Below are positions 1-11,574 of a stretch of DNA of 64,000 nucleotides, in pieces. The position numbers were made by a program, and so were the translations under genes. Each line of letters begins with the position of its first letter. Position 1 is the first letter of the stretch. This DNA is from Deuterostichococcus epilithicus (Eukaryota; Chlorophyta; Trebouxiophyceae; Prasiolales; Stichococcaceae), in assembly GCA_033439295.1 (NCBI GenBank), contig JAVTLE010000023.1:3756530-3820529 (forward strand). The letters run 5' to 3'. The notes below the pieces were generated by a model, which was not told where the DNA came from, did no database searches, and saw only the letters and a list, made by a program, of their open reading frames with translations.

Positions 1-2508
1 TGTGCTGCAGCTCGCCTTCTCGAACAGGTCGCGCACGCGCGAGGCGCCCACGCCGACAAAGAGCTCCACAAACTCGGAGGCGGCGCACGAGAAGAAGGGC
101 GTGCCCGCCTCGCCGGCGATGGCCTTCGCCAGCAGCGTCTTGCCGGTACCTGTTACGACGAGGCTCGCGATCAGCAAGGCTTGTGACCAGCGAGGCTCGT
201 AATAAGTAGGTAGATCTGAGCTGTGTGTGGCCCAACAGTTCACAAGAAAACCGTTGAGAGCAGGGTTGCTGTTGCTGAGCATGGCCTGTAGTTGACAAGG
301 TGCGTCACCAATGTGCAAGGTGCAGTGCTGAAAGGGTACGCAAAACGTCGTGGGGCAGCGGCAGCGGCGCGCACCCGGGGGGCCGACCAGGAGGCAGCCC
401 TTGGGGATCTTGGCGCCCAGGCTGGTGTATTTGTCGGGGGACTTAAGGAAGTCCACCACCTCCGCCAGCTCCATCTTGGCGCCATCGCAACCCTGCAGAG
501 TTGAGATTGAGGGGGGCGTTGGTCGGAGGACTGCTGCTGCAGTCGTTGCCACTGTGGTGGCCAAGGCTGCTGGGCTTCTGGGTGCCATGGCAGTCGTCAG
601 GGGGCACGCGAGGTAGGACATCCGACATGAAAACATGATGTGTCAGACGGTGGGCCGGACGGCAACAGCGCCGAGTGGTCCGCAGGAAGCAACAAACCCA
701 AAACTCACCGCGACGTCATCAAAGGTGATGCCCGTCTCGGGCACCTCCTGGAACTTGGACTTGTTCTTGCCAAACTCCATGGGGCCGCCCATGCCGCCGA
801 AGGGGCCGCCGCCCATGCCGCCGGGGCCGCCCTGGCCGCCCTGGCCGCCAGCACCGCGGAAGAGGAAGAACAGGCCCGCAAAGGCGATGATGGGGAACAG
901 CAGGTTGCCAAGCAGAGCCACGTAGTTGCCGCCCTGCAGGTAGGCACATGCATCCCGATGAGGCGGCTGGCAGTGTAGAAGGGTGTGGGGCGTATCAGCA
1001 TGGAAAATTTGTCAACTGTAGCGGACGCATGTGCCTCTGATAAGCGCATTTGGATTCTGTGGCAGGAGGTGACGTCTGTCATGTGAGACTTTCAGTGGCA
1101 GTATACAGTCGATTTACATGGAATCGAGTATGGTTTGCAGCAGACAGCACCTGCTGCTCGCCCTCAGAGACAGAGATGTCGACGCCGGCCTTGGCCAGGA
1201 TGTCCACCAGGTCCGGGTCGTTGGGCAGCACCACTAGCGCCCTGCGGCCTGCGAAAAACGCGAGTTCCCACGTTCAGTTTCATTACGTTCACGTTCAATA
1301 CCACTACGTTCGGCACTACTCAGGTACAGCACCCAAAAGTGTCATATGGTCCCTGTCCCTTGCCGCCGTTTGCGACATGTAGCCTGTCACAGCAATACTT
1401 GCGATGTGACTGTGAATATAAACCCGTAAGAGCGCACCATCAACAGCGGTCAGCTGCAGCTGGGTGCCATCCTTGGCGAAGCGCACGCGCTCCACCTTGC
1501 CGCGCTGCACGGCGCCGATGAACTCGCTGTAGCGCCACTGGTTGCCCTCCGGCAGGCCAGAGGCGTCGCCGGAGGAGCCGCCAGACACCGCTGGTGCTGT
1601 CTGTGACTGGTTGCCCTGCAGACGGATTGCAGATCAAACCCAGTCAGATGGTAAGGCACATAAGCAAGCAAGCGAGCAATCGGGGCAGTAAGGGCTCAGG
1701 AGTTCCTTGTTCGAACAAGCAACTGCTAAGTTTCCATGGGCAGAAACATCATGCAAGCAGCACGGAGGTGTTGTCCAGCAACATGCCTGGAAGTCCATTG
1801 TCTGGGCAGCACCAGACTGCTGCTGCGCCTGCGGCTGCTGTGGCGCGGGCTGCTGGAAGAAATCCGCTGCCTGTGCCGGGTTGCCTGCAGCGAGCGTAGC
1901 GCACAGAGCGGCCACGCCAGCAGCGGGCATGCGGGCTGCCAGGTGCTGCGCCAGCTGCTCGCTCTGCAAATGTTTGAGCGGAAGTTTTGAGAGGCCATGC
2001 ATGATGGGGAAGTCCATGCGCAAGTTTGACAGTGCCTTCGCGCAGCCTTCCATGCACCTGCCACCCAGTCTGTGACACAGCGTGGTTCGCACCATGGGAT
2101 GACAGCCTGACAGACATGCCACAGCAACCGCCCTGCTCGGCCAGCTACCACCATTGCCTGACGCGAACACGACACCGGTGCAACATCCATCACAGGCACT
2201 GCTGGGTGAAGCCAAGCTGACTCGCAGCGAGTGCACCGTGCCGACGCTCGGGTGCGTCCACAGCCGCAAGCCCCGCATGCTTGCACGCTCCAGGCTTCCC
2301 TTCTGCTGCAGAACACAGGACAGCGTATCAGGCGAAAACCACCAACCTGCTGCTTCGCCGTGGCGAAAGTGTGCGTGCTGCGCGTCGCCTGCGGCATCAC
2401 GCGCTGCAGGCGAGCCTTAAGCTTCTGTGCATTGCGGGCCTGGAACCGCCGCGCTGTCCGGTTAAGCGACACGGCCGTGGAGCCAGCGGCCAGCGTGGGG
2501 GCCTGCAT
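1..2508 (-). CDS. FTSH: Plastid FtsH-type zinc metalloprotease (3' end outside the window)
   Basis: Membrane AAA+ protease that turns over damaged thylakoid proteins, best known for photosystem II D1. The ATG complement at 2506-2508 opens an Arg/Ser/Ala-rich plastid transit peptide ending at a GTGGGT donor near 2343. The next exon (about 1790-1960) holds a second hydrophobic Ala-rich segment, [14 protein letters not shown], typical of bipartite thylakoid targeting. Following exons carry the FtsH extracellular domain ([20 protein letters not shown] at about 1490-1545), a membrane span ([15 protein letters not shown]) with a Gly-rich linker (about 710-910) and the AAA module. Walker A GPPGTGKT is split by an intron: GPPG lies near 365 and [19 protein letters not shown] at about 90-147. 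The visible protein stops after [15 protein letters not shown]. Walker B, SRH and the HEXXH zinc site lie to the left and cannot be checked. The bipartite leader and linker favour the FtsH2/8 or FtsH1/5 plastid class. Confidence 0.93.
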
Positions 2509-2875
2509 GGCTACGGTACTGGCTGCGAATGTCCTGTGGCTGTCTGTGACCTTTCGTTTGGTTGGCAAAAATTGAGCTGTGAGTTGCGTGTCGTCGTGTG
2601 ATTCGAAAAGGCGAGTGAGCTCTGATGGGAAGCTCGGAGCGCTGTGTGGCTTTGCACCTCGCTGCCAACAGGGGGCCACGTCGATGGTTGCAAACCCTGA
2701 AGATCGTTGAAATTACGTAGTAAGCCGGTGGGAACGTGTCATGCGTCTGAGTGTAGATGTCAGAGGAGCCAGGGACCGAAACAATTCGACAACGGAGCGC
2801 AATCCTGATTCGGCTATTCTCGCTTGCAAATGCTCTGTAGATTTGCCTGTCGATTGCTCTGGAACAAAGGACACA
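2509..2875. promoter_or_regulatory. Divergent intergenic region between FtsH and chlorophyll synthase
   Basis: These 367 bases separate two head-to-head photosynthesis genes, so they must hold both 5' UTRs and promoters. GC content is lower than in the flanking exons. I see no clear TATA box and no repeat. Shared light-responsive control is an inference from the gene pair alone. Confidence 0.5.
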
Positions 2876-5800
2876 ATGTCCGCAACTGTGCTACCTACCT
2901 GCGCCGCGGGCTGCCGCCCTTCGGTGCCGGCTCTGGCACGTCATACAGCAGGCGCCAGGGTCAGGACGCAGCTGAGGGGCCTAGCCGGGGCGAACAGAGA
3001 GCTTGCATTGCCCTGCAGATCCAGCGGATACCGACAAGCAGGTTAGACTATTCGCTGTACCTTTGTGGTCGTTGTCACCGTCGACTTTCCATCATTAGTC
3101 TGGTTGGTGACGAGCTGCAGCGTTCGGGCAAGAAGCTGCCATTGCATGTCTTGGCAGCACAGTCAATCATCGGAGCTCAAGACTCAATGTCGCTTGGTGT
3201 CCAACGCCATCAACACATAGGATGGCAAAGCCCTACCGCATGATGCCGCCGCACGGCCGTTTGTCAAGATTTTCCATCATAGAGATACATCTTTAATGCT
3301 GCAACGTCCACCCGTCGAGCTGTGATGTTCATTCAAGCTGCTGTGCGGCTGCCGCAGCGCCCCGCGCTGCACGGCTGCACACCCGCGCTGCGCAGCGGGA
3401 GGACGAGACGGCGACAGAGGCGGTGGCGGGCGACGAGAACTTCGTGAAAGCCGCGCTGGCGCAGGTGCTTGGCATCCGAGGCGCCGAGGCGGTGACGGAC
3501 AAGTGGAAGATCCGGCTGCAGCTGACAAAGCCCGTTACATGGGTGCCGCTCATCTGGGGTGAGCGAACGATTTGCCGCTGTGTTGTGCCTTCGCCGCAGC
3601 TGATCCCGTCAGAGCAGCCACCAAATCTCGTCCAGGCTTGTGCGCAGCAGCACCATCAGGACGGTAACAGAAGTGGCTGCCTCGACGCGTTCACAGGCGT
3701 GCTGTGCGGTGCGGCGGCCAGTGGCAACTTCACCTGGACGCCGGAGAATGTCGCAAAGTCAGCCGTGTGCATGCTCATGAGCGGGCCGCTGCTCACAGGC
3801 TACACGCAGGCAAGTGCTTGCAGCTCATGTCTTGAAGTCGGAAATTCAACATTTCGATCCGATCAGTTGCGAGTGCAGGACCGCAGGCATCACATTCCGT
3901 GCCTTGTGCGGCGTGTGTATGGTGTGTGTGAGCAGCATGACCTGTCCCCTGCACTCCGTTGAGTTTCTATGTAACATCCACCTATGATTTGCGCACAGAC
4001 AATCAACGACTACTACGACCGGGAACTGGACGCCATCAATGAGCCGTACCGCCCCATCCCGTCAGGTGACAATGGCGCTGTCTTGCATGCATCGATTCTG
4101 CAGCCTCGCATGCAGGGACTGCTGCCGGCCAAGCGGGCAGCAGTGACGCTGCCAACTGTGGAGCCACATGCACAGCTGCGCAGCTGCTGGCACGGGTGAA
4201 ATTCCTGGCTGAGTCTCAGATTTCACAACTTGTCTGCAGGCGCGATCTCAGAGCCAGAGGTGGTGGCACAGTTTGTGACGCTGCTGCTGGGCGGCCTCGG
4301 CGTTGCCTACGGCCTCGATAAGTGCGCGGCTCAGCAGTCTGCGCACATCCAGCCAACCTCCATTTCTCCTCATGCATCGATGCTGCTCAGGCACCGCACT
4401 GGATTGCCGCCCCTGCTGCCGCCGTCGACAGCCGGAGACGCACGCCACTGCATGAAGGCTCTCCTGTCCTTTTGTTCAGGTGGGCGGGTCACGAGCAACC
4501 GACACTGTTCCTGCTGGCGGTCTTCGGCTCCTTCATATCCTACATCTACAGCGCGCCGCCGCTTAAGCTCAAGCAGAGCGGTTGGGCCGGCAACTACGCG
4601 CTGGGCTCCTCCTACATCGCCCTCCCCTGGCTCGCTGGCCAGGTGGACGCTCCTTGACTTGGAGGGTTCCTCAGGCCCCCCACCCTGTTGACGGGCGGCA
4701 TCGCCTGCCACAGCGCGTGCATGCCAGCCCGCCTTCTGTGCCGGCACTGCGACCAGACCCTGGATGGCCGCGACCCTGATGCCGGACACAAGGCACAGGA
4801 GGTGTCTGATGGAGACATGTGAGACCCGGCCATAGGGCCGGGCACGGTGCTGACAGCGGCGCGCATTCTACGGCGCAGGCGCTGTTTGGCGAACTGCGGT
4901 GGGACGTTACCATTCTGACGGTGCTGTACTCGTTGGCGGGGCTGGGCATCGCCATCGTCAACGACTTCAAGAGCATCGAGGGCGACAGGTGCGAGGGGCT
5001 TGTGCTGTTGTCTGGTCCGCGTGACTTGCGCCCAGGCCGCACCACTCTGCCACGTTGTATGACCCTGCCTCCATGCCGAGCATGCGTCTATTGCAGCAAC
5101 ATACACCAGCTTCGAGATTCGGTCCAGACGCGTCGCACACCATGCTGCTGTACTCACATAGGCTGCAGTATCGTGTGGGCTGCTGTCACGCGCCTCTCAA
5201 GACATGTCCTGCCGCGCTCGGCGCAGGGAGCTCGGCATGATGTCGCTGCCGGTGGCCTTCGGCGTGGACACTGCCAAGTGGATCACCGTCGGCACCATTG
5301 ACGTGACGCAGCTGTCGGTGGCAGCGTACCTGTACGCCGGCCTGCACGAGCCGGTCTACGCCGCCGTGCTGCTGGGGCTCACGCTGCCGCAGGTGACATA
5401 TTCAGCTGTCCTGTGGCAGCTGCTCTTGAATGACTGTGGACCACCCTGTACCGGGCTTCTTGTTAGATCTCAGGGTGGCTTGCAGGCCCTTGCTGGCACA
5501 GGGAGACAGCTGCGCGCCTGCCGCTCGTCATTTGGGGTTTAGTCGCACACGCTCGTCCGACTCCTGTGGCGGCTCTCTCCCATTATATATGCTCGCTCGT
5601 TTGATGGACTCCCACCTTAATCTGTTTGTGCATGCAGATCTTCTTCCAGTACCGGTTTTTCCTGCCGGACCCCATCAAGAATGATGTCAAATATCAGGTG
5701 CCGTCCTGGACCTTCTTGCTTGTGCCTGCTTCACTGCTATCATGCATGCTCGCATGCGTTCATCATTCAATGGTCACGGACTGCGAGCCAGACCTTAGTT

Positions 5801-5929
5801 TGATTGAAAACCTGGACTTGAGTTACCACTTTCAATTTCCGACAGGCTTCTGCACAACCATTCCTTGTGTTTGGTCTGCTGACAACGGGGCTCGCGGTGG
5901 GCCATCATACCCAGCAACTACTTCAGTAG
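2876..5929 (+). CDS. CHLG: Chlorophyll synthase, plastid UbiA-family prenyltransferase
   Basis: Esterifies chlorophyllide with phytyl or geranylgeranyl diphosphate, the last step of chlorophyll synthesis, in plastid membranes. ATG at 2876 starts an Arg/Ala-rich transit peptide (MSATVLPTCAAGC...). Exon 1 ends at 3041 in phase 1 and joins an exon starting at 3358, which reads into AVTDKWKIRLQLTKPVTWVP and stops at the GTGAGC donor at 3559. Later exons show the first Asp-rich prenyl diphosphate site NDYYDRELDAINEPYRPIPS (about 4002-4063), a helix with FGSFISYIYSAPPLKLKQ (about 4525-4575), the second site IVNDFKSIEGDR (about 4955-4990), and ELGMMSLPVAFGVDTAKWIT (about 5230-5290). They continue with FFQYRFFLPDPIKNDVKYQ (about 5640-5698). 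The last exon ends in GLAVGHHTQQLLQ with TAG at 5927-5929. All family landmarks are present in order with about eight introns, so the gene looks functional. Confidence 0.96.
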
Positions 5930-6925
5930 GGGCCGCATGCCCTGTTTCAATAATCCTTTGTTAGCTGTTGACACAGGCTTTCCACAATCACGTTCTGGTC
6001 CATCTGGGGAGTTTCCAACCTGTAAAACCGAGCTTGCCAGATGGCGCCGGCATTGCCCTTAGTGCCGCATGAACAAAAGGAATGCTAGGGATTCTGTCGT
6101 GAGCAGACTATGGCTGGTGCAAGTTGCTTGCGCTGCACCGTCAGTCGGATGGTTTCTGCTTGGAAGTCCTGTGACACGGTCCACAACGTCTGTCCGTATA
6201 TAGGTAGCTTATGATATATGTAGAAAGGCCTTGGCACCAGCAAGCACGCGCCTCAACAAGCATCCAAGCAATCGCCCAGTACACCGCAGGAAACGGCAAC
6301 AGCGCAGACGTAACCTCCTAAGTGAGCCCAGTGTGCGATCTCAGAATTGGCAAATCAGACATGCACCCTTCAACTCGAGCGCTGCCTGCCAGGACGTGTT
6401 TTGAGTCTTAGCCCGACAGCACAGCGTCGCCCCTCGCCCTCCAGAATGTGCGTCGCCCTCAAAGATGCTTACACGATGCCCCTCTCACGTTCTGTTCTCC
6501 GCTCCGACGGTCAGCAGCACGCCCTCCAGCACTTCGACACGCCCTGCTCGGCCACGTTTGTCATCCTGGCGGCCGGCGTCTGCCGCGGCGCGCTGCCTGC
6601 TCGGGTTGCGCTGGCCTGTAATCGCACAGCAGAGGAGCCCCGCCTCAGAGCATGCCTCAGACCACACCTCAGACAGGAGAGCACTCATCTGCAACACTAC
6701 AGATCAGCGCCGTGGCACCAACAAGTGGAAAGGACCACAACAGGCTTCCGGTGGTCTGGGTTCAGTGGTCGACATACCATTGCCGCACGCACGCATCTGT
6801 GCCAGGCCTAAGGACACACTCAATTCTGGGTTGCTGGGTCGTCCCCACCCAACGCCTCCTTCCTCACGACCACGACGTCACCGCACGATGACGACGCAAG
6901 GGCTGGGTTCACCGTGAGCTCGGGG
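5930..6925. other. Convergent intergenic region
   Basis: About 1 kb between the chlorophyll synthase stop and the phosphatase stop. It must hold the two 3' UTRs. A 154-codon open frame (6347-6811, +) has no recognisable domain, and its composition looks like random reading of a GC-rich stretch. Short AT-rich TATATA-like strings occur near 6197-6220. I see no repeat or RNA gene. Confidence 0.5.
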
Positions 6926-9900
6926 CTATGTAGGCTGTGGGGAGGGGCTCACGACGGTGCCGTCGTCGGAACCCATGGAGAAGGTGGACAGCACGTCGTG
7001 CGACAGCGGGTCCCCCTCCCGCGGCTGCAGCAGGTTCTTGCGGATCTCGTGCACCTCTGTGCGCGTGACGCCGATGATGCGCAGGTACTTGCGGATGCCT
7101 GCAGGCAGGGAGGCGGCAGGAGAGGCGGTGAGCATGCGGACTCTGTCCTGCGGCTGGTGCAGACGTTGGCACAGAGGCAGTGCAACAGCCGCTGGGGCGC
7201 TCGCGGGGCCTCGAGCCATGCATCGGCGAGACACCAGCGCGTCGAGGAAGCAGCAGCCGCATGGCGCAAAGGCAGAGCAGCAGCGGAAGTCGTCAGGTGC
7301 GCCGTTCGAGCGAAGAACTGCCACGCAGAAACGCACCACCGTAGCGGGAGTCCAGGTAGCGCAGCGTGTCCTCCATGGTCTGGGCTGAGGAGGCGACCAC
7401 GTCGTCCGTCACCAGCCAGTCGTCCAGGTGGCCCTTGACTGCGCCCTTGTCGCGCCCCCCCTGCAGCAAGCACCAGAGTCAGCACCAGATGTTTGGGGAA
7501 ATGCTGACGCAGCACGGTGAGCCCCAGCTGCTGTTGCTGACTCAAATCGCTGCAGAGCACGGTGCGCCCCAGCTGCTGTTGCTGACTCAAATTGCTCGCT
7601 GCACAGCGGAGGTTCAAGCCCCTTCCATCCTCCCGTGGGTGCTTCTGCAGTCAGAGGAGGCCGGGCCAGGCGGTCTCGAGCTGCACGATCAGTATGAGGG
7701 CGTGCTGAGCAGATTGTCACGCAGGGCACTGCGCAAGCACTGCACCCAATTGAGCGGCCGGTTGGCAGGAGCGCACCTTGAGCTCCACCTCGGACTTGGC
7801 ATAGTCGAGCACGACAATCTCCTCCGGCACGCCCAGCGTCAGCAGCAGCAGCGCAATGATGAGCCCCGTGCGGTCCTTGCCTGCGGACGTGCATCGCACA
7901 GCATTTGAGCAGGAGCAGGATCCCACGGGTCCAGCGCTAGGATAGCTTAACCAGCAGCATGCGGGAATGGCGGCTGAGGCCGGCAGCGGCCAAGGATGCA
8001 ACGCAGGTAGCGTTCAGATTTGGCCTGTCCATCCATGCACGTACCGTGAATGCAGTGGACCATAACTGGGAAGTTTTCTGGGTACGCAAACACCCGCAGG
8101 GCCTTTGCGATTTGCCGCATCGACTGCAGCGCACAGCACACCAACTTTAGGGCGTCGAGGCTGTCAGGCATATCTCATCAAGGCATTGCAACCATGCGCC
8201 GCTGCAGACCAGGCCACTTGCTGCACAAGAAAGGCGCGTGCAGGCAGTGCAGGCAGGCCAGCGTCGGTAGCTATCTTCGAGCCAGGTCTTGTCGACTGCT
8301 GTCATGCCATCAAGCATCAACGCCCTGGATGCTGATTACTGCGGCGCACCATGTCGAGCATCATCTTGTACAGCTTGAGGTACCCCAGCTTGGAGGGATC
8401 CGCGACGGCAGGCGTCATGACCTCCTGCGGGCTCTTGCCCGCCAGCGGCGCCGCAATGGTGCGCAGGCGGATGCGCCATGGCATGTCCACAAAAATCTGC
8501 AGCTTCACGCGGCTCGGAAGCAGGTCCACTGCGCGGCAGCGGGAAGCTGTGGGTTTATGCGGGCGCATGCCTCACGAGATCGTGGCGACCACGAGTGCAT
8601 GGCCGCCATGGCTGCACATGACGGCTGCTGCCGACGAACACCGCTCGACAGCTACTAGCACCAAGGCTGCTAACGTTCATGAAGAGCTGACCGCTGACGC
8701 CGACAGGGGTCTGAACAGCACCTGGGAGGCTGGATTGCAAAGCTCCAGCTCCTGTGTCTGTATCAGCAAAGGTCCCGAAATAAGGCGGGACAGGGTGGGA
8801 CCGGGGAGCGCACCGTGGAAAATCTGCAGGCTGGCCCGATACAGGTTGGGGCAGCCGCTCCGCGACATTTCCGTGCCGGAGCACAGGGGGCATGCCATCG
8901 GCAGGCTGCGGTGCACGTGCAGCTTGAGCCGGTCCTGCGTTGGGCAAGCCACCAGGGACTGAGTCGCCAGTTTGCATGTGCGAAGACACGTTGGAATGCA
9001 GTATCTGACACCACAGACAGCTGCCTGGTGGTGCACTCTGTGAGGCACACTTGACTAGGCGAGCGTTGCGTGGGGGAATTTCCTTGGCAACCCTGCACTG
9101 AACCCTGTACTGAGAGACGAGTCTCAGGGATGCACTGAAACATAACGAGCACTACGGGAAAAGCCCCTACCGGCAGCAGCTCCAGGGGCGCGACGGCGAC
9201 ACCGGTGACCACAGAGTGCTCGCTGGCCTTGCGGCAGGCGTGCGGCTGCTCCCGCAGGTCGAGCGCCGAGAGGATGTGCAGGTCGGCCACCTCGTTTTGG
9301 CTGCATCGAGAAACGCACTGCAGGGCTTAGCAAAGAAAAGGGCACATACGCCGCGCACAGAGGTAGTGGTGACACACACAGGCTCCGAGGGTTGGGGCGG
9401 AAGTGGGGGTGAAACCCAGGTGGATTCCCCCCCTGCTTGCCCCATGCGGCCATGAGGAGGATGCGGCGCATGTTTATGGTCAGGAGCATCCACTGAGCAG
9501 GTGCGGCCATGGAACATGGTCCCTGGGAGAGTGCTGCCAGGCAGCTGGAGCGTGTGGCGGCATGTCAACCCTGCCGCACCTGAAGACCTGGGACGAGCGG
9601 AACACCTTGCCGTTGCGTATGGTCTCGGGGGAGGTGCCCGCCACGTCCCGCAAGTTGAGGCCCGTCGCAATAACCACCTGTAAATAAAATTGCCCATGCT
9701 CAGCAGAGAGGGTGTGTTGATCCCATCTTCAAAGCCATGCAACCATTGGCACATCCAACAGGAACCAGACCTAGAGTGAGTCGAACAGACGGTAGCAAAC
9801 TGCGACTTTGCATGGTTGAAGACTGCGTTTGCAGAGGCGCAGGCAAGGCAGGCCAACCTCCTCCGAGTTGATGTGCTCCCTGACGCGCTGGGCCAATTCG

Positions 9901-10625
9901 CCACGCTCCACCGCAAGCGTCTGCATATCCGGGTCCTCCTGCGGCAGGTGAGCCATCGCGATGTTGTCACCTTCGGATACTGCCCTCCAGAATGGTTCGC
10001 ATGCTCGCTGCGCGTAGCGATGGTGCGGAGGGACGGGTACGTGTGGCAGTGACGCTGGGCATGAGCGCGGCATGGCGACACACCTGCACCTCAGCATTCC
10101 ACGCCACTCAGCAGCTCACCTCCAGTATGTTGGTGTGCCGGGGGCTGCCGAAGCCGGACCTCATGCTCATACCGGACATGGTCGACTGCCGCCGTTGGTG
10201 CTCCACCGCGGACTTGCAGGATAGCGAAGGCATCGACCTGGTGCACAGAACAGCAAATGCACTGTTGTGGGATGCAAGCACGGTCACTGAGCCGAGGCAT
10301 TTTTAATCACGAGTGCATGCGTTCACATGCTGTGCCGCTGGTGCTGTGAAAAGGTCGACCGCAAACCAGACACCGCTTGAGCTGCCCACCAGTTGCGCAG
10401 TGACGTGGGGCTGTCCTCCTTCTGCTCTTTTCCATGCTTCGGCAATGGAGTTGGCTGTGCGGATTCAGAGGCAGCACGGTCTTGAAGATCTCTTGCCAAA
10501 CCGGCATTCAGATCCTGCGCCTCCTTCCGCCTGATAGCAGTGGTGGTGTCGTTTGGAGCACTCTGGCTTGCTGATTCAGGGCGAGGCTGCGCTGCCGGCT
10601 GCTCTGGTCGCTCTGCTGCACCCAT
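6926..10625 (-). CDS. Tyrosine phosphatase, Y_phosphatase3-like (CX5R family)
   Basis: Predicted cysteine-dependent phosphatase of the atypical, prokaryote-like Y_phosphatase3 group; the substrate is unknown. The entry motif ATGLNLRDVAGTSPETIRNG followed by KVFRSSQVFR (about 9585-9675) is the family's N-terminal signature. The active site reads HCIHGKDRTG once spliced: HCIHG ends at a GTACGT donor near 8045 and KDRTGLIIALLLLTLGVPEE resumes at about 7880. Other exons include LHILSALDLREQPHACRKAS (about 9215-9280), QIFVDMPWRIRLRTIAAPL (about 8440-8500) and a C-terminal IRKYLRIIGVTRTEVHEIRK. The stop is at 6926-6928. The 5' end is less sure. A first exon from ATG 10625 (MGAAERPEQPAAQ, low complexity) to 10374 joins in phase with a Ser/Arg-rich exon at about 10130-10215. 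The start could also lie in that second exon. Confidence 0.82.
7511..7597. repeat. Two-copy tandem repeat, 45-bp period, in a phosphatase intron
   Basis: Two near-identical units of about 40 bases sit back to back (7512-7551 and 7557-7596), sharing CCCCAGCTGCTGTTGCTGAC. They lie between exons of the phosphatase gene and do not obviously copy either one. A replication slippage duplication is likely. Confidence 0.85.
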
Positions 10626-11574
10626 GTTGTGCACTTGCCTCAATCCACGAATTGCTGTCACACGCCCGCTGCGCCCCTCTCGAACCAGCCGTACAGCAGC
10701 AGAAGGACAGAAGCAACCAACAAGGAGCGTTTCAGACGCGCTTTCTGCTCCTCGCTGCCCCTGTCCGACTGCCCTATGTGAGGTTACCACACCAGATTCG
10801 CTTCGTCAAAAACAGCGTTGTGCAAAGTGCTTGTATCGATGTGCGGACGGGTGGAACACGTTTGAAAGCCTACAGGATTCGGGATCGTACGCAGAGATAA
10901 ACTCGAGCCAAGCCTGCTTAGCCCACAAGATTTCCTTAGTGAAGTTCACACCCGTCTGGAAGCTGGATGTGACGTGACTCTGTGACTCAGCCTCTCACGA
11001 TCTCGTGCATGCAATTTTTTGCAAAAATAATTGTATTTGTGTACGTCTGCGCCTGCGTCTGAACCTAGCTCAATTGTTTGATGCGAAGAGATTATGGGTC
11101 TTCAGCTCTACTTCTTTGGCGCACTCCGGCCCTTCCCGGCTCAGCTCATTCGGGGCGTAGGTCCCATCCATAGCTGAGATGAGATGAGATGAGAGTGGTT
11201 TATACCCCCCCCTTTTTAGACGCTGCCAGCCATCGCCTTGTACGAGCATCGCGACCTGTGCCACAGCACCGATCGAGCGGAAGCTCTGCTGAGTGCTCCG
11301 ATGGCTGCCGCCATGAGCGAATACGGCACCACAATGCAGGCCGCACGCAGCTGCTTCGGACAGTGCCTCGGCAGCTCTGGTGCGGAACAGCCAGTCCCTG
11401 AGCCTGCAGGTGTTGCAGCGCCTCATGAGAAGACTGACCAGCCACGCACGCATGAGGAGTCAGCGAGTCCTCCGATTGGCAGGGGGTGAGCTGACGCACT
11501 TTTCAGCGCTCACACATGCGCATGCTGCAACTCGTGGCCACTGGGCTTTGACACCCGTGAGGTTTGCGCTGTAG
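10626..11574. other. Gap before the unrecognised plus-strand gene
   Basis: This gap lies between the phosphatase 5' end and the first exon I can support for the next gene. It contains a short GAGAT microsatellite (11176-11195) and AT-rich stretches near 11020-11040. An upstream exon of the next gene probably lies at about 11315-11409: a frame ending NSQSLSLQ before a GTGTTG donor joins the exon at 11575 in phase, but it has no ATG of its own. Confidence 0.4.

Noticed and set aside
1726-2679. 317-codon minus-strand frame
   Set aside because: Only the part after MQAPTLAAG is used, as the first FtsH exon. The rest reads through introns and across exon 2 in another frame.
6347-6811. 154-codon plus-strand frame downstream of chlorophyll synthase
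   Set aside because: No recognisable domain and Arg/His-rich composition typical of a chance frame; kept as intergenic.
11176-11195. GAGAT microsatellite
   Set aside because: Four units only; an ordinary short repeat with no sign of function.
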